From: an uncultured Muribaculaceae bacterium
GTDB taxonomy: Bacteria; Bacteroidota; Bacteroidia; Bacteroidales; Muribaculaceae
Direction of reading: 5' to 3'
Length of the DNA stretch: 25,424 nucleotides
NCBI GenBank assembly: GCA_910587925.1
Contig: CAJUOC010000033.1
Location: forward strand, 1 to 25,424
The notes below the pieces were generated by a model. That model saw nothing but the letters and a program-made list of their open reading frames with translations, was not told the origin of the DNA and made no database searches. The translations under genes were made by a program, and so were the position numbers. Below, in pieces: positions 23,721-25,424 of the stretch. Position 1 is the first letter of the stretch, and the number at the start of each line of letters is the position of its first letter.

Positions 23721-24419
23721 ATGATAAAGTCAGCGATTGAAAAGGTTATCAACGACGACATGGCCGAAATCTGGTCGCTTCTCAACGGCGACGAGAAGCG
23801 GCTCATCGTGGATAACTTTGAAATACAGAGCTTCAAGAAAAATCAGATAATCTATGCTGAGGGCGACGAGCCGGAGTATCTCTGGTGTCTGCTCAAGGGC
23901 AAGGTGAAGAAATTCAAGGAAGGTGTGGGCGGCCGAGTGCAGATACTGCGCCTGATACGGCCCGTGCAGTACTTTGGCTACCGTGCTTACTTTGCCGAGG
24001 AGCCGTATGTATCGTCGGCGGCCGCCTTCGAGCCCTCGACGCTGGGCGCCCTGCCCATGTCGATTGTCAAGGAGATGATAGACCGCAACATCAATCTGGC
24101 GTGGTTTTTTATCCGCGAGCTGTCTCACAACCTTGGCGGCTCCGATACCCGCATCGTAAACCTTACGCAGAAGCACATACGCGGCCGCCTGGCCGAGGCG
24201 CTGATAGTGCTGCGCGAGAATTACGGCTTTGAGGACGACGGCCTCACCCTGAAGATATACATGGCGCGCGAGGATCTGGCCAATCTCTCAAACATGACCA
24301 CCTCCAATGCCATACGCACTCTGTCGACTTTTGTCAACGAGCATCTCATCGCCGTCGACGGCCGCCGCATCAAGATACTCAACGAGGCCCAGCTGCGCAA
24401 GATAAGTAAATTTGGCTGA
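23721..24419 (+). CDS. Crp/Fnr-family transcriptional regulator
   Basis: A 232-aa regulator starting MIKSAIEKVINDDMAEIW; an upstream TTG-initiated frame overlaps the promoter and is rejected. Residues of about 20-130 form a cyclic-nucleotide-binding-type jelly roll (IIYAEGDEPEYLWCLLKGKV...RPVQYFGYRAYFAEEPY). A dimerisation helix follows, then a winged helix-turn-helix near the end (MAREDLANLSNMTTSNAIRT, then FVNEHLIAVDGRRIKIL). There is no N-terminal cysteine cluster, so it is not an oxygen-sensing FNR. The phosphate-binding arginine of true CRP is not obvious, so the ligand is unknown. Bacteroidetes use such proteins for stress, nutrient or redox control. Confidence 0.88.
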   Translation: MIKSAIEKVINDDMAEIWSLLNGDEKRLIVDNFEIQSFKKNQIIYAEGDEPEYLWCLLKGKVKKFKEGVGGRVQILRLIRPVQYFGYRAYFAEEPYVSSAAAFEPSTLGALPMSIVKEMIDRNINLAWFFIRELSHNLGGSDTRIVNLTQKHIRGRLAEALIVLRENYGFEDDGLTLKIYMAREDLANLSNMTTSNAIRTLSTFVNEHLIAVDGRRIKILNEAQLRKISKFG

Positions 24420-24436
24420 GGTCGATGTGCAAATTA

Positions 24437-24468
24437 GCGGCCGTCGGCTTGCCGCGTCGCTTTTTTTT
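24437..24468 (+). terminator. Possible terminator after the Crp/Fnr gene
   Basis: GCGGC (24437-24441) can pair with GCCGC (24451-24455), but five bases separate the stem from the run of eight T residues at 24461-24468. It overlaps the next promoter. It is weak by structure. Confidence 0.35.
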
Positions 24469-24478
24469 CGTACATTTG
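24449..24478 (+). promoter_or_regulatory. Promoter of the DUF3127 pair
   Basis: TTG at 24449-24451, a 19-bp spacer and TACATTTG at 24471-24478. The leader to the ATG at 24510 would be about 25 nt. Confidence 0.6.
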
Positions 24479-24509
24479 CTCGTACAATCAACAATACATC
24501 CCCCAAGAT

Positions 24510-24869
24510 ATGGAAGTAAAAGGAAAAGTGATATTTGACCTGGGCGAGCGCTCGGGCACATCACGGGCCGGCAATGCCTGGAAGGTACGCGAGTATGTGC
24601 TCGAGACCACCGAGGACAATTTCCCCCGCAAGATAGCATTTGATTTCTTCGGCGACAAGGCCGACCAGTATAAGCTCAACGTCGGCGACGAGATCGTGCT
24701 CAGCTTCGACATCGAGAGCCGTGAGTACCAGGGCCGCTGGTTTACCAGCATCCGCGGCTGGAAAGCCGAGGCAGTGAGCGCCGCTCCCGCCGCCGCTCCC
24801 GCCCAGCCCGAGGGCTTCCCCCCGCCTCCTCCCATGGGCGCCGACAACGCCGAGGACCTGCCCTTCTGA
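24510..24869 (+). CDS. DUF3127 OB-fold protein with SSB-like acidic C-terminal tip
   Basis: A 119-aa protein. Residues 1-85 match the DUF3127 family (MEVKGKVIFDLGERSG; WKVREYVLETTEDNFPRKIA; FDIESREYQGRWFTSIRGWK), a Bacteroidetes family with an OB-type beta-barrel that suggests nucleic-acid binding. A linker rich in Ala, Pro and Gly follows (86-109). The last residues, ADNAEDLPF, resemble the acidic tip of single-stranded DNA-binding proteins (consensus DDDIPF), which recruits repair and replication partners. The layout OB fold, flexible linker, acidic tip is thus SSB-like. That functional reading is inference. A paralog without the tip follows 90 bp downstream. Confidence 0.85.
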   Translation: MEVKGKVIFDLGERSGTSRAGNAWKVREYVLETTEDNFPRKIAFDFFGDKADQYKLNVGDEIVLSFDIESREYQGRWFTSIRGWKAEAVSAAPAAAPAQPEGFPPPPPMGADNAEDLPF

Positions 24870-24897
24870 GGCACACAACGACAGACATTACATGATA

Positions 24898-24945
24898 CGA
24901 CGCGCACCCCGCCAAGCCGCTATGGCCGCCCGAGGGTGCGCGTCG
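24898..24945 (+). other. Hairpin between the two DUF3127 genes
   Basis: A perfect 12-bp stem, CGACGCGCACCC (24898-24909) with GGGTGCGCGTCG (24934-24945), around a 24-base loop that can pair weakly inside. No T tract follows on either strand. It ends 14 bp before the second gene's ATG, so it could lower expression of that gene or stabilise the first transcript. Confidence 0.6.
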
Positions 24946-24959
24946 GCAGTTTCAACAGC

Positions 24960-25328
24960 ATGTTTACGGTCGAGGGGCGCATAGTGAGGGCGATGCCCGC
25001 GCGAGCCGGCTTTACGGGGCGCGGCAGCGAGACCTGGAAGGTCAAGGAGTATGTGCTGCGCACTTTCGGGAGGTATCCGCGAGAGATATTTTTCTACTTT
25101 GCCGACTGGACCATGGAGACCTATCTGCTCGAGGAGGGCGACGAGGTGTTTCTGAACTTCGACATCGAGAGCCGCGAGTATCACGGGCGATGGTATACGC
25201 GCATACGGGGGCTGGGCGCGCAGTTTATCTCCGGCGCCCCGATGAGAGTGCCGGGTGAGTCGGCGCGTCGCGCGCTGTATCTCGACATGAGCGACCTGTC
25301 GCCCGACGAGATTGCTTCCATGCCGTAG
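24960..25328 (+). CDS. Second DUF3127 paralog, lacking the SSB-like tip
   Basis: The start at 24960 (MFTVEGRIVRAMPARAGFTG) gives 122 aa and aligns with the start of the first copy; an alternative GTG at 24936 lies in the hairpin stem and is less likely. The body is clearly homologous to the neighbour: WKVKEYVLRTFGRYPREIFF, EGDEVFLNFDIESREYHGRW and YTRIRGLGAQF. The C-terminus is different: SARRALYLDMSDLSPDEIASMP replaces the Pro-rich linker and DLPF tip. It probably arose by tandem duplication and then lost or never had the partner-binding tip. It is followed directly by a hairpin cassette. Confidence 0.78.
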   Translation: MFTVEGRIVRAMPARAGFTGRGSETWKVKEYVLRTFGRYPREIFFYFADWTMETYLLEEGDEVFLNFDIESREYHGRWYTRIRGLGAQFISGAPMRVPGESARRALYLDMSDLSPDEIASMP

Positions 25329-25352
25329 GCCGCTTCGTGGCTGTGGGGCTTT

Positions 25353-25424
25353 AGTCCGCGCAGGTTACAAACTATTACTGGTCGAAAGACGCCAAATAGC
25401 TAAATAAAAGCGCGGAGCGCTGAC
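25353..25424. repeat. Start of hairpin cassette 4, cut by the window end
   Basis: AGTCC-GCGCAGG (25353-25364) and apex TTACAAA (25365-25371) are the left half of a terminal cassette hairpin. The other half lies beyond the window, after the inserted element. Confidence 0.7.
25372..25424. mobile_element. MITE-like element, third copy, truncated by the window end
   Basis: It begins CTATTACTGGTCGAAAGACG at 25372. It continues with CAAATAGCTAAATA, matching the inverted right end of the 471-bp copy, and then diverges. Bases 25408-25422 are the inverse of 375-389. Only 53 bp are visible. Confidence 0.7.

Overview
This 25.4 kb stretch is chromosomal DNA from a GC-rich member of the Bacteroidales, most plausibly a Muribaculaceae-like gut bacterium. 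The support is the gene content (six-domain ribosomal protein S1, DUF3822 next to rsmD, DUF3127, an LRR surface protein with a T9SS-like C-terminus), promoters of the Bacteroidetes type (TTG, about 20 bp, TAnnTTTG), and the lack of clear Shine-Dalgarno sites. The family assignment is inference; no rRNA or tRNA gene is present.

Layout. Positions 1-1,800 carry no convincing gene. They hold a terminator from an upstream gene and a dense field of palindromic repeats, including two copies of a small transposase-less element. A 57-residue two-helix membrane protein (1,812-1,985, minus) and rpsA (2,238-4,019, minus) follow. A four-gene minus-strand operon (10,375 to 4,168) encodes a small lipoprotein and a complete RND efflux pump in the order outer-membrane channel, lipoprotein adaptor, inner-membrane pump. 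Divergent from it is a tight plus-strand run: DUF3822, rsmD, asd, a CPA2 antiporter and a serine hydrolase (10,487-16,128), with overlaps or short gaps throughout. Anaerobic ribonucleotide reductase nrdD-nrdG (16,319-18,974) has its own promoter. A lipoprotein GH5 glycosidase (19,068-20,330) converges on an LRR surface protein (20,719-22,332, minus). A glycosyltransferase, a Crp/Fnr-type regulator and two DUF3127 OB-fold proteins in tandem, one with an SSB-like acidic DLPF tail, complete the plus strand.

The most unusual content is the repeat system at 453-1,787, 20,439-20,617 and 25,353 to the window end. It consists of cassettes of four hairpins, all sharing a seven-base apex (TTTGTAA, TTACAAA or TTGCAAA) but with different arms, and the arms change in a compensated way between copies. 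A MITE-like element with about 26-bp inverted ends (CTATTACTGGTCGAAAGA...) occurs three times. All three copies sit at exactly the same place, the apex of a terminal cassette hairpin, and the two complete copies duplicate that apex. This resembles REP/BIME sequences and the insertion elements that target them in Proteobacteria, in what appears to be a Bacteroidales counterpart. No transposase for either layer lies in the window.

Functionally the genes are mostly housekeeping (translation, rRNA methylation, amino-acid synthesis, anaerobic dNTP synthesis, ion homeostasis) plus envelope and efflux functions. There is no SusC/SusD pair, phage, CRISPR array or defence island.
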